Source of the DNA: Streptomyces varsoviensis
GTDB lineage: Bacteria > Actinomycetota > Actinomycetes > Streptomycetales > Streptomycetaceae
DNA length: 64,000 nucleotides
Direction of reading: 5' to 3'
Assembly: GCF_000718635.1 (NCBI RefSeq)
Contig: NZ_JOBF01000003.1
Location: 806,001-870,000 of the forward strand
Below, in pieces: positions 17,558 through 25,626 of this stretch (positions are counted from its first letter, which is position 1; the number at the start of each line of letters is the position of its first letter). The notes under the pieces were generated by a model. That model was not told where the DNA came from. It searched no databases and worked only from the letters and a program-made list of their open reading frames with translations. Both the position numbers and the translations under genes were made by a program.

Positions 17558-17668
17558 ATATCGGCATGTGCTGATTTCGTCGAGGGGCGGGCCCGTCATG
17601 GCGGGCCGGCCGTCCGACGCCTCTTCGCGAACCCATCGAGCCCTTCGAGCCCTGGAGCCCGATCACCC

Positions 17669-18454
17669 ATGTCCTCTCGTATCACCACCCCCTCCCGCCG
17701 CGTCGCGGCCATCGGCGCGGTCTTCGCCCTGATCGTGGCGCTCGTCGCCACCGGCATCGCCGTCGGCGAGAACATGAACGACGACGGCGGCGGTTCCGGC
17801 GCGGCCGCCTCCTCCGACGCGTCGGCCGGCGCCGGAAAGCAGGGCGGCGCCGCCGAGGCCGATCCCGAGCAGCAGAAGATGTACGACCAGTTGGACAAGG
17901 CGACCGCGCGCCGGGAGGACGGCGACGCGCTCGCGCTCGGCAAGAAGGACGCGCCGGTGGTGCTCGTCGAGTACGCCGACTACCAGTGCTCGTACTGCGG
18001 CCGGTTCACCCGTGAGACGCAGCCGGAGCTGGTCAAGAAGTACGTGGACGACGGCACGCTGCGCATCGAGTTCCGTAACTTCCCGATCTTCGGCAAGGAC
18101 TCGGAGCGGGCGGCCCGCGCGTCCTGGGCGGCGGGCCGGCAGGGCAAGTTCTGGGCGTTCCATGACGAGCTGTACGCCAAGCTGCGCAAGGGCGACGCGC
18201 TCGCCGAGGACAAGCTGGTGGACCTCGCGCGCAAGAGCGGCGTGGGCGATGTCGACCGGTTCCGTGAGGACCTGAAGGGGTCGGCCGCCACGGCCGCCGT
18301 GAAGAAGGACCAGAACGAGGGGTTCAGCCTCGGCGTGCAGTCCACCCCGTCCTTCGTCGTCGGCGGCCGGCCGATCGCCGGGGCGCAGCCGATGAGCGCC
18401 TTCGAGGAGGCCATCGACGCGGCGCGCGACCACGCGAAGGCGGGGTCCAAGTGA
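17669..18454 (+). CDS. DsbA-family thioredoxin-fold membrane-anchored oxidoreductase
   Basis: 261 residues. One N-terminal transmembrane segment (VFALIVALVATGIAVG) precedes a Gly/Ser/Ala linker and a DsbA-type thioredoxin domain. The redox motif is CSYC (ADYQCSYCGRFT) and the cis-Pro loop QSTPSFVVGG. It acts outside the membrane on thiols of exported proteins. The stop overlaps the CcdA-like gene (GTGA), so the two are co-translated. That pairing suggests the membrane partner keeps this protein in its working redox state. Confidence 0.9.
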   Translation: MSSRITTPSRRVAAIGAVFALIVALVATGIAVGENMNDDGGGSGAAASSDASAGAGKQGGAAEADPEQQKMYDQLDKATARREDGDALALGKKDAPVVLVEYADYQCSYCGRFTRETQPELVKKYVDDGTLRIEFRNFPIFGKDSERAARASWAAGRQGKFWAFHDELYAKLRKGDALAEDKLVDLARKSGVGDVDRFREDLKGSAATAAVKKDQNEGFSLGVQSTPSFVVGGRPIAGAQPMSAFEEAIDAARDHAKAGSK

Positions 18455-19338
18455 GCGACATCGGATATCTCGCCGCCTTTCTCGGTGGCGCGCTCGCGCT
18501 GCTCAGCCCGTGCAGCGCGCTGCTGCTGCCGGCGTTCTTCGCGTACTCGCTCGCGAGCCCGGGCAAGCTGCTGGCCCGTACCGGCGTCTTCTACGTGGGG
18601 CTGGCCACCACGCTGGTGCCGCTCGGCGCGGCCTCCACCGCCGCCAGCCGGCTCTTCAACGGCCACCGCGATCTGCTGATCACGATCGGCGGCTGGGTGG
18701 TCATCGCGCTGGGGGTGGCGCAGATCGTCGGCCTGGGCTTCGCGTCGAAGCGGGCGCAGGCGGCGGCGGGGCGCATCACGCCGCGGTCGGCGGCGTCGAC
18801 GTTTCTGCTGGGGTGTGTGTACGGGCTGGCCGGGTTCTGCGCGGGGCCGATCCTCGGGGCGGTGCTGACGGTGACGGCGGTGAACGGCAACCCGGTGTAC
18901 GGGGCGTCGATGCTGGCCGTCTACGCCCTGGGGATGGCGCTGCCGCTGTTCGTGCTGGCCCTGTTCTGGGACCGTTTCCAGCTCGGCCGGCGGGGGTGGC
19001 TGCGCGGCCGGGCGTTCCGGGTGGGCCGCCTTGAGCTGCACACCACGTCGCTGGTCTCGGGGCTGTTCTTCATCGGGATCGGGGCGCTGTTCCTGGCCTT
19101 CGACGGTACGACGGGGCTGCCCGGCATCCTCGACGCGGACCAGGAGTTCCATCTGGAGGAGGTGGCGTCGCGGATCGGGAACGCCGTGCCGGACTATGTG
19201 CTGCTGGCGGTCGTCGCGCTGGTCGTGGCGGCGGTGCTGGGCCGGATCGCGCTGCGGCCCGAGAAGCCCAAGAAGGCCGAGCAGCCCGAGAAGGCAGTCA
19301 AGAGCGGGGAGAAGGCCGGGGCGAAGGCGGGTTCATGA
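18451..19338 (+). CDS. CcdA-family cytochrome c biogenesis/thiol-disulfide transmembrane protein
   Basis: 295 residues with about six to seven transmembrane helices. The two redox cysteines of the family are present, in LLSPCSALLLPAF near the N-terminus and YGLAGFCAGPILG mid-protein. The C-terminus is a Lys/Glu-rich cytosolic tail (PEKPKKAEQPEKA). It should carry electrons across the membrane to the DsbA-like partner encoded directly upstream. GTG 18451 overlaps the preceding stop. Confidence 0.9.
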   Translation: MSDIGYLAAFLGGALALLSPCSALLLPAFFAYSLASPGKLLARTGVFYVGLATTLVPLGAASTAASRLFNGHRDLLITIGGWVVIALGVAQIVGLGFASKRAQAAAGRITPRSAASTFLLGCVYGLAGFCAGPILGAVLTVTAVNGNPVYGASMLAVYALGMALPLFVLALFWDRFQLGRRGWLRGRAFRVGRLELHTTSLVSGLFFIGIGALFLAFDGTTGLPGILDADQEFHLEEVASRIGNAVPDYVLLAVVALVVAAVLGRIALRPEKPKKAEQPEKAVKSGEKAGAKAGS

Positions 19339-19358
19339 GGCGCGGCGGGCGCGCCTCA
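19336..19358. terminator. Bidirectional hairpin formed by two convergent stop codons
   Basis: TGAGGCGCG (19336-19344) and CGCGCCTCA (19350-19358) form a perfect 9-bp stem with a 5-base loop. The left arm starts with the TGA of the CcdA-like gene. The right arm ends with the TCA that is the stop of the opposite-strand ATPase gene. It probably ends transcription from both sides. Confidence 0.6.
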
Positions 19359-19760
19359 CCGGCCGCCCGTCTCCAGCTTGAACCACACGGTCTTTCCGGT
19401 GGAGTTGAGGTCCACGCCCCAGGTGTCGGCGGTCTCCGAGAGCAGGAACATGCCGCGGCCGCTCTCCGCGAAGTAGTCGGGTTCCTTGACCGTCGGCATG
19501 CCGGCGTCGGCGTCGCTGACCGCGGCCCGGATGCCGCCGGGGAGGTTGTCGATGGTCAGCACGCATTCGGCGGTCGCGGTGTGTTTGTGGACGTTGCTGA
19601 GGAGTTCGGTGACGCACATGGCCGCGCCGGGCACAAGGTCAGCGCGGCCCCAGAGCCGGAGCTGGGAGGCGACGGCGCGCCGGACGCGCGCGAACGCCCG
19701 CGGCTGGGCGACGAGTTGACGCTCGAAGCGCTGCGGGGGGTGTTCGGCCATGGCGGACAT
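19356..19760 (-). CDS. RsbW-like ATP-binding protein (anti-sigma regulatory kinase family)
   Basis: 134 residues, a single HATPase domain. The N-box is CVTELLSNVHKHT, with Glu for catalysis and Asn for Mg. The G1 box is SDADAGMP and the G2 region SGRGMFLLSETAD. Streptomycetes carry dozens of these stand-alone proteins, which bind or phosphorylate anti-anti-sigma partners. No sigma factor or antagonist is linked here, so its partner cannot be named. The start at 19760 is usual; ATG 19751 is an alternative. Confidence 0.87.
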   Translation of the reverse strand: MSAMAEHPPQRFERQLVAQPRAFARVRRAVASQLRLWGRADLVPGAAMCVTELLSNVHKHTATAECVLTIDNLPGGIRAAVSDADAGMPTVKEPDYFAESGRGMFLLSETADTWGVDLNSTGKTVWFKLETGGR

Positions 19761-19886
19761 GGCTCCTCCTACTCGCCCCCGGCCACGAAGAGTTGGCTGC
19801 TGTGTCTGTGGATCTTACGAGACGAGCAGGGGTGCGCGAAGCCGGGAGCGGGGGAATCTCGACAATCTCTTACGAGGCCGAGCGGG

Positions 19887-19923
19887 CGAAGGGCCTCCCC
19901 GGGGGTGGGAGGGAGGCCCTTCG
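19887..19923 (-). terminator. Hairpin terminator of the AA10 monooxygenase gene
   Basis: CGAAGGGCCTCC and GGAGGCCCTTCG form a perfect 12-bp stem. It lies 49 bases after the stop of the minus-strand AA10 gene, before the next minus-strand gene. Confidence 0.7.
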
Positions 19924-19971
19924 TGGTGCCGTGCGCCCTGTCGAGCGGTCAGTGCGCGCGGCCGCGGGGGC

Positions 19972-20562
19972 TCAGAACTGGACGTCCGAGCAGGCGTAGA
20001 AGGCGTTACCCGTGTCGGCGATGGTCCAGACGCCGAGGATCAGGTGCTTGCCGGTCTTCTGGGTGGGGATGGTGCCCTGGTGGGTGACGGTGCTCGGGGG
20101 GATGCGGCCGCCGAAGGGCACGGACATGAAGGGCTGGGACTCCAGGTCGGCGCGGGTGAGCGGCTTGTTGGGGTTGTACCCGTCCTTGGTGATGTAGTAC
20201 TTGAAGTCCGTGGTGGCGTGCTGGGCCGGGATCTTCCAGCGGAACTGGAAGCCCTGTCCGGCGGTCACCTTGGTGGCGGGCCACTTTCCGTCGCGCGGGT
20301 CGTCGAGTTCCGCGAACCGGCTGTTGCCGCCGGCGCAGATCTTGCCGTCGGCGGGCCCGCCCTTGGGGAAGCCCTTCGGCCCCTCGACGCTCTGCGGCTC
20401 CCACTGGATCTCCCCGCAGTTCTTCACCGTGCCCTTGGCACAGTAGGCCTGCCGGCTGGCCGGTGAGTCGACGTAGCCATGGCTGGACGCGCTGCCCGTG
20501 GCGAACAGTGAGACACCCGCTATGGACAGCCCGATGGCGGCGGCACCGATCTTCTTGCGCAT
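19972..20562 (-). CDS. Secreted lytic polysaccharide monooxygenase, AA10 family
   Basis: 196 residues. The signal peptide ends SASS, so mature protein begins at His28 (HGYVDSPASR), the N-terminal half of the copper histidine brace; His115 (PAQHATTDF) is the second ligand. Cys pairs and the terminal ACSDVQF fit a single-domain chitin-type AA10 with no extra binding module. It oxidatively cleaves crystalline chitin or cellulose outside the cell. A DasR-like palindrome lies 46-61 bases upstream, as found for streptomycete chitinolytic genes. Confidence 0.93.
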   Translation of the reverse strand: MRKKIGAAAIGLSIAGVSLFATGSASSHGYVDSPASRQAYCAKGTVKNCGEIQWEPQSVEGPKGFPKGGPADGKICAGGNSRFAELDDPRDGKWPATKVTAGQGFQFRWKIPAQHATTDFKYYITKDGYNPNKPLTRADLESQPFMSVPFGGRIPPSTVTHQGTIPTQKTGKHLILGVWTIADTGNAFYACSDVQF

Positions 20563-20607
20563 GCTTCGCTCCCTGAGAACGTGGGGGGTTCTGTGAGTCG
20601 AGTGAAG

Positions 20608-20623
20608 TGCGGTCTAGACCAAC
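20608..20623. promoter_or_regulatory. DasR-responsive element (dre-like) upstream of AA10 gene
   Basis: Contains the perfect palindrome GGTCTAGACC followed by A, matching the core of the known dre consensus TGGTCTAGACCA except for one outer base. A weaker half-similar site (GTCCAGACCAATG) follows at about 20654. DasR, the GlcNAc-responsive GntR repressor, is expected to hold the AA10 gene off until chitin breakdown products appear. Confidence 0.7.
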
Positions 20624-20711
20624 TGGGAGGCTAGTACCAGCCGTTCATCATGTCCAGACCAATGACGGCCTGGATTCCCTCGCAGTACGTACGTAGCCGG
20701 CCCCGCGCGGG

Positions 20712-21818
20712 TTACGCGGCCGCGTCCATGCGGGCGGCCGGCACCTGGGGTTCCGCGGCGGTGCGGAGGAGACCCGCGTAGGCGTGGCGGAGGGCGATGA
20801 GGGATTCCTGGGCCTCGCGGTAGGCCAGGGAGGCGGTGCCGCCGCGGTGGGCGAGGGTGCGGACGGGGGCGCAGTGGCGGTCCATGGCGGTGAGCCAGGC
20901 GCGGTGCGGGGCGGGGAGGTGGCGGCGGACCAGTTGGCGGCCGCCTTCGCCGAGGCGGCGGGCGCCCATGCCCAGGACGGCCTCGGCGGCCTGGAGGACG
21001 GGCGGCTCCAGCGGGCCCGGCAGCCCGGTGCCGGAGCGGCCGCCCGCGGAGCCCTGGCCGTCGGCGGCGAGCGCGGTCAGGACGGCGCGCTGCTGGGGGG
21101 TGCTCGGGGCGAGCTCCAGGGTGCTCTGCTCGGCGTGCAGTTGGGCGCGGAGGGTGTGCTGGATGCGGGTGAGGCGGCGCAGCGCGGTGGCCGTGGCGGC
21201 CTGCGGGCCGTCCTCGGCGAGCGTGTCGGCGAGGCGGAACAGCCAGATGCCGTGCGCTTCCAGCCGGGTGGCGGCGAGCATCAGATGGTCGAGGCGGCTC
21301 AGCCGCTGCCCCTCCCCCGACCAGCGGACGACCGGCACCAGTTCCTCGGTGCGGGCCAGTTGGTCGATGGGGATCTGGCGGCGCGGCTTGCGGGCCGGGC
21401 CCCAGTTGAGGAGGGCGAGCGTGGGCAGGGCCACGAAGTGCGGGCGGTCCAGGCGGTGCGCGACGGCCGCCCACAGGTCGAGGAAGGCCGCGTCGGCGCC
21501 CCGCGCCGAGGCGGGTGCGTCGGGGTCGAGGTGGGCCCAGCCGCAGGCCGCCGCGATGACCGCGACGCGCATCCCGGCGGCCTCGGCGTTGCGCGGCGAC
21601 AGCCGGGAGACGCGGACCCGCAAAGCGGCCAGGTCGCCATTGCGTGCGGCCCGTTCGACCAGGTCGCGGGCGGCGCCGCGGTCGGCGGCGGTGGCGGCCT
21701 CGGCGGCGAGCGCGTCCAGCCGCACCCAGGTGCCGATCATGGTGCGTACGGGTGTGCGCGGCGGCAGGAATCCGTGGAGGCGCGGGTCCTGCGGCGCGGT
21801 CTCGATCGCGGTCGTCAT
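20712..21818 (-). CDS. IDO/PrnB-fold protein with Tyr at the heme-ligand position
   Basis: 368 residues from ATG 21818 (GAGAGGG upstream); the frame opens at 21863. The C-terminal third resembles indoleamine 2,3-dioxygenases and PrnB-type relatives: RRHLPAPHRAWL, PVRTLAHRGG and ALRHAYAGLL correspond to IDO segments of the form RRxMPPAHRxFL, SVRExVxxKG and SLRSYHLQIV. The His that binds heme iron in IDO aligns with Tyr347 here, and the only nearby His is two residues earlier. It may bind heme through Tyr, bind it differently or have lost it. No tryptophan-related gene is adjacent. Family assignment is from recalled motifs. Confidence 0.6.
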   Translation of the reverse strand: MTTAIETAPQDPRLHGFLPPRTPVRTMIGTWVRLDALAAEAATAADRGAARDLVERAARNGDLAALRVRVSRLSPRNAEAAGMRVAVIAAACGWAHLDPDAPASARGADAAFLDLWAAVAHRLDRPHFVALPTLALLNWGPARKPRRQIPIDQLARTEELVPVVRWSGEGQRLSRLDHLMLAATRLEAHGIWLFRLADTLAEDGPQAATATALRRLTRIQHTLRAQLHAEQSTLELAPSTPQQRAVLTALAADGQGSAGGRSGTGLPGPLEPPVLQAAEAVLGMGARRLGEGGRQLVRRHLPAPHRAWLTAMDRHCAPVRTLAHRGGTASLAYREAQESLIALRHAYAGLLRTAAEPQVPAARMDAAA

Positions 21819-21926
21819 TACGGCCATCCCTCTCGTACCAGCCATCCCTATCGTCCCACTCACCCCAAACGTCCGAGAGGCACCAGACGTTCCATCAACC
21901 AGGGAAAAACCCGGCCGCCCCCGGCG

Positions 21927-22364
21927 TCACGGCCGGCCGGTCCCCGCCAGCAGCCGCGCCACCGCGGCGTCGAGGTCGAGGTGGCGGCCCTCCGTGCCCG
22001 GCCGCACCAGCCGCGTCGTCTCCGCCGTCCAGTCGGCGAGGTCCGCCGCGCGCACCGCCAGCACGCAGCGCCCCTCCTCCGTACTGAGCTGGATGTGGAC
22101 CCGCGCGGGGCGCCCCCGGCCGTGGACCGGCCACACCGACACATCGCCCTCGCCGACCCGGCCCCGCGCCCCGCGCAGCAGCAGTTCGCGGGCGAAGAGC
22201 CAGCTCGCGACCGTCTCGCCGCGACAGGAGAAGTCGACGGCGACCTCGTACGGGCGGTCACTGCGATAGCTGAAGCGGCCCAGCACCGGGACGGGCGGGC
22301 GGCCCTCCTCGCCGGAGGCCGGGAGGAGTTCCAGCATCAGCGTGCGGTTCGCTGTCGTGGCCAC
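21927..22364 (-). CDS. SsgA-like sporulation/cell-division protein (SALP)
   Basis: 145 residues, typical SALP length. Hallmarks are RSDRPYEVAVDF, VASWLFARELLLRGARG and VGEGDVSVWP. SsgA-like proteins occur only in morphologically complex actinomycetes, where they direct septum placement and local cell-wall remodelling during sporulation. GTG 22364 is chosen because AAAGG lies upstream and the family begins shortly before this core. It lies between the IDO-like gene and the NlpC/P60 cell-wall hydrolase, so a wall-related role fits the context. Confidence 0.9.
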   Translation of the reverse strand: MATTANRTLMLELLPASGEEGRPPVPVLGRFSYRSDRPYEVAVDFSCRGETVASWLFARELLLRGARGRVGEGDVSVWPVHGRGRPARVHIQLSTEEGRCVLAVRAADLADWTAETTRLVRPGTEGRHLDLDAAVARLLAGTGRP

Positions 22365-22407
22365 TGCGAGCAACCTTTCGTCGATGAGAACCGGTCCACA
22401 CCACTCG

Positions 22408-23559
22408 TCAGCCGACGCGGCCGTACATGTTCGGGTTGTAGTAGGCGAACGACGAGATACGGACCGTCTTCCCCGGCCGGGGCGCCTCCAAGTACTGGCC
22501 GCCGCCCAGGTAGATCGCCACGTGGTGGATGCCGGAGGCCGAGCCGTTGCTGGACCAGAAGACCAGGTCGCCGCGGCGCAGATCGCCGCGCGAGATCTTC
22601 TTGGCCGCGCGGTACTGGTCGTCGGCGACGCGCGGCAGGCTGATGTTCGCCCGGCGGTACGCCTGCTGGACGAGGCCGGAGCAGTCCCACGCGTGCGGGC
22701 CGTTGCCGCCCCAGACGTACGGGTCGCCGAGGTGCCCCATGGCGTACGAGATCGCGGCCTCCGTGCCGTACCCGGTGGAGGAGCCCGAGCCGCCGCCGTG
22801 CGACCCGGAGCCGGAGCCCCGCGAAGACGAGGACGAAGAAGAGGACGAGCCGCCGGACTTCCCGGTATGGGCCTCGTAACGGTCCTGGTGGCTGGTCCAC
22901 CACCAGCTTCCGTTGCTCTGGTACCAGTACACCCGGTCCGTGGAATCCCAGCCCGCCTTGCCCCGGAACGTGGGGTTCGTGCTGTGGCCCGCCGTCGAGC
23001 GCCCGGCCGACGACGAGGAGGAGGAACCGGAGGAAGAAGACGAGCCGGAAGAAGACGACGAACCGCCCGCGTACCGCTCGTATCTGTCCTGGTGGCTGGT
23101 CCACCACCAGCTTCCGTTGCTCTGGTACCAGTACACCCGGTCCGTCGAGTCCCAGCCCGCCTTGCCCCGGAACGTGGGGTTCGTGCTGTGGCCCGCCGTC
23201 GAGCGCCCGGCCGACGACGAGGAGGAACCGGAGGATGAGGAGGAAGAAGCCGACGACGAACCGCCCGCGTACGCCTTGTACTTGTCGTAGTGGCTCGTCC
23301 AGCGCCACCAGCCGGTGCCGTCCTTGTACCAGTACTTGGAGCCGTCCCAGCCCGCGTGGCTCGGCGCCGGTTCGGCCGCGGCCGTGCCGGCTCCCGCGCC
23401 GACCAGGGCCGCGGCCCCCACCGCCGCCGCGATGGCGCCGCGCACCGTGCACCGCTGCGGGGTGCCGCCGTTGCGCCGTGCCGACTCGACCGCCGCGCCC
23501 GTGCAGAACGCGCAGGCGCAGTCGGTCGGTATCTCCTCGCTGAATGCCGGTGTACGCAC
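22408..23559 (-). CDS. Exported NlpC/P60 cell-wall hydrolase with Trp-rich repeats
   Basis: 383 residues. An unusual leader PTDCACAFC precedes a hydrophobic export segment (IAAAVGAAALVGAGAG). Three Trp/Tyr-rich modules of about 35 residues (KYWYKDGTGWWRWTSH and twice VYWYQSNGSWWWTSH) are separated by long Ser tracts. The C-terminal NlpC/P60 peptidase has catalytic Cys (WDCSGLVQQ) and His (IHHVAIYLG). It probably cuts peptidoglycan stem peptides, with the Trp modules binding the wall. Modules 2 and 3 are near-identical at DNA level. It starts at GTG 23559. Confidence 0.9.
   Translation of the reverse strand: MRTPAFSEEIPTDCACAFCTGAAVESARRNGGTPQRCTVRGAIAAAVGAAALVGAGAGTAAAEPAPSHAGWDGSKYWYKDGTGWWRWTSHYDKYKAYAGGSSSASSSSSSGSSSSSAGRSTAGHSTNPTFRGKAGWDSTDRVYWYQSNGSWWWTSHQDRYERYAGGSSSSSGSSSSSGSSSSSSAGRSTAGHSTNPTFRGKAGWDSTDRVYWYQSNGSWWWTSHQDRYEAHTGKSGGSSSSSSSSSRGSGSGSHGGGSGSSTGYGTEAAISYAMGHLGDPYVWGGNGPHAWDCSGLVQQAYRRANISLPRVADDQYRAAKKISRGDLRRGDLVFWSSNGSASGIHHVAIYLGGGQYLEAPRPGKTVRISSFAYYNPNMYGRVG
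22883..23022. repeat. Intragenic ~140-bp direct repeat, copy 1
   Basis: Encodes one Trp-rich module plus part of a Ser tract. It matches 23087-23226 with only about two mismatches in the non-Ser part, implying a recent in-frame duplication (204-base offset, 68 codons). Confidence 0.85.
23087..23226. repeat. Intragenic ~140-bp direct repeat, copy 2
   Basis: Second copy of the module at 22883-23022. Even third codon positions are conserved, unlike the divergent first module at about 23240-23340. Confidence 0.85.
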
Positions 23560-23667
23560 TCTTTACCGCCTTTCTCCTGGTGTCGCGGCTCGCGGCCGCC
23601 TGTCACGCGTCGGCCCCGCGCCGCCGGTGTTCGTCAGCCCGGTGCCGTCGGCCCGGCGCCCGTCGGC

Positions 23668-25626
23668 TCAGTGCTTCTCGGCCGAGTTGCCGCGCGCCGT
23701 GTAGAAGGCGACGGTCAGGTCCTTGACCAGCGCCTTGCGTTCGTAGTCGTCCAGCTCCACGAGCCCGCGGGCGGTCAGCCTGGTGACGGTGTCGTCCACC
23801 GCGTCCACCACCGAGGTCAGCACGGAGTCGCGGTGCTTGGCGTCGATGGCCGCGATCTGGCTGCGCTGCATCGCCGCCGCGACCTCCGGGGCGTACTCGA
23901 TGCGCGTCGGCTGCGCCGAGAAGACCTGCACGCCGATGGAGCGCACCTGGTCGGAGAGGACCTGGGTCAGGGCGTCCCCGACGGCCTCCGCGTCGCGCAG
24001 CGTCGGCGCGTCGTCGTGGAAGGCGTCCGCCGGGAGCTGGGACAGGACGCGGGCCATGGCCGCCTCGACCTGCTCGCTCAGATAGCCGGCGTAGTCGTCG
24101 ACGGAGAGCGTGGCCCGCGCCGTGTCGCGCACCCGCCACACCACCAGGACCACGACCCGCAGCGCGACGCCCTTGGCGTCCACGGCGGCCATCGGCTCGC
24201 TGCGCCAGTGCCGCAGCCGTACGTCCACCCGGCGGCGCAGCACCAGCGGGCTGATCCACACCAGGCCGGTGCGGCGCACGCTCCCGCGGTACCGGCCGAA
24301 GAGGGAGAGCACCCAGGCGCAGCCGACCCGGCCGCGGGTCAGTCCGCCGAAGGCCAGCAGGGCGATCGCGCCGCCCGCCGCGACGGCCGCCCACTCCCAG
24401 GGCCGTACGTCCGTACGCTCGTGGACCGGCAGCCGCAGGGCCTTCAGGGCCGCTTCCGGCAGGACGCCCACGCGCCACAGCAGCCAGCCGCAGCCGGCGA
24501 GCGCCAGCAGTCCGACGAGGATGGCCCACCAGCCGGAGAGCGCGGGGCCGGAGCGTTCGACGAGGTCGGCGTCGCCCTCGGGGGCCTCGCGGGTATCGGG
24601 CCGCGAGTCGGCCCGCCGCCGGTTGCGCCCGCCGGACGCGCCCGCCGCGCCGCCGGTCCGCACGTCCCGGTCGCCGCCGCCCGTACGCGCGCCCCGGTCC
24701 GTACGGCCGTCCTGGCCCGTACCCGTGCCCGTACGAGCGGTGTCGTACGCGGCGGGGCGGCCCGCGGCGTCGGCGAGCGCGGTGGCCGCCGCTATCCCCG
24801 CGATGGCCGTCGCGGTGTCCTCCGTACGGGTGATGCCCCCCATCCGGGCGGTGGTCTCCGCACCGGCAGGGCTCTCCGCGGCGGGGGGGTTCTCCGTACG
24901 GGCGGGAGCGGGCACTTGGGCGGCGGCGGGCGCGGAAGCCGGCGCGGCGTCGGGCGCGGCCGGTGTCCCGGTCGGTCTCGCGGGGCCGGAGCGTCTGACG
25001 GCCGGCGTCGGGTCGGCGAGGTCGGGCGGGTAGACGAACTCCTTCCCGGTGTCGGGGTCGATCAGCGGCACGAGGATGAGCGGCTGCTCGGTCGTGTCGT
25101 CCTCGGGAGCCCGCGCCCCCTCGGGCGTCCGGGCCCCCTCGCCCGCCGTCTCCACGCCCTCGGTCTCCTCGGGCGCGACGGCGGGGCCCCGGCCGCCGTC
25201 GATGACGGCCACCGGGGACTCCGGCCGGTCGGTCTGGCGCTGCTGACCTGGTGTTTCCCGCTCCTCGACGGGCGCGGGGCCGTGTCCGTGGCCGTCGCGG
25301 TCGTCGCGGAAGAGCATGTCCATGGGGATGCCCTCGCCGTGCCAGATGGCGCGCATCCGGGTGCCGGTGGACGGGCCGGACGACGGACCGGCGTACGGGC
25401 CGGCTTGCGATCCGGCGTACGGGCCGGGGTGCGCGCCCGAGTGGGGCCCGCCGTGCGCGCCCGCCTGGGCTCCGCCGTGCGCGCCCGGCCGCGGCCCGGC
25501 GGCACCACCGTCCTCCTCCGCCGGCCGTCCGTGCTGGTCGTGCCGGCCCCCCTGCTTGCGGGGGTTGGCCGGGCCCGCTGAGGGCCCCGGCTCCTTGCTG
25601 TCCTTCTTCATCTTCCGCTCCGTCAT
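23668..25626 (-). CDS. SPFH/band-7 (stomatin-like) membrane protein with long disordered N-terminus
   Basis: 652 residues. The first ~370 are low complexity (Gly/Ala/Pro/Thr, His-rich near the start). Two transmembrane helices follow (ILVGLLALAGCGWLLWRVG and WAAVAAGGAIALLAFGG). An SPFH domain makes up the rest (VWISPLVLRRRVDVRLRHW, AVDAKGVALRVVVLVVWRV, RSIGVQVFSAQPTRIEYAPE, AAMQRSQIAAIDAKHRDS). Such proteins form membrane microdomains. The ATG overlaps the stop of the NlpC/P60 gene upstream (ATGA), so they are coupled; a role in placing cell-wall hydrolases is my inference. Confidence 0.88.
   Translation of the reverse strand: MTERKMKKDSKEPGPSAGPANPRKQGGRHDQHGRPAEEDGGAAGPRPGAHGGAQAGAHGGPHSGAHPGPYAGSQAGPYAGPSSGPSTGTRMRAIWHGEGIPMDMLFRDDRDGHGHGPAPVEERETPGQQRQTDRPESPVAVIDGGRGPAVAPEETEGVETAGEGARTPEGARAPEDDTTEQPLILVPLIDPDTGKEFVYPPDLADPTPAVRRSGPARPTGTPAAPDAAPASAPAAAQVPAPARTENPPAAESPAGAETTARMGGITRTEDTATAIAGIAAATALADAAGRPAAYDTARTGTGTGQDGRTDRGARTGGGDRDVRTGGAAGASGGRNRRRADSRPDTREAPEGDADLVERSGPALSGWWAILVGLLALAGCGWLLWRVGVLPEAALKALRLPVHERTDVRPWEWAAVAAGGAIALLAFGGLTRGRVGCAWVLSLFGRYRGSVRRTGLVWISPLVLRRRVDVRLRHWRSEPMAAVDAKGVALRVVVLVVWRVRDTARATLSVDDYAGYLSEQVEAAMARVLSQLPADAFHDDAPTLRDAEAVGDALTQVLSDQVRSIGVQVFSAQPTRIEYAPEVAAAMQRSQIAAIDAKHRDSVLTSVVDAVDDTVTRLTARGLVELDDYERKALVKDLTVAFYTARGNSAEKH

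Noticed and set aside
23290..25581. 763-codon plus-strand frame opposite the SPFH gene
   Set aside because: Antisense shadow of the SPFH protein, whose membrane and band-7 segments are clear on the other strand.
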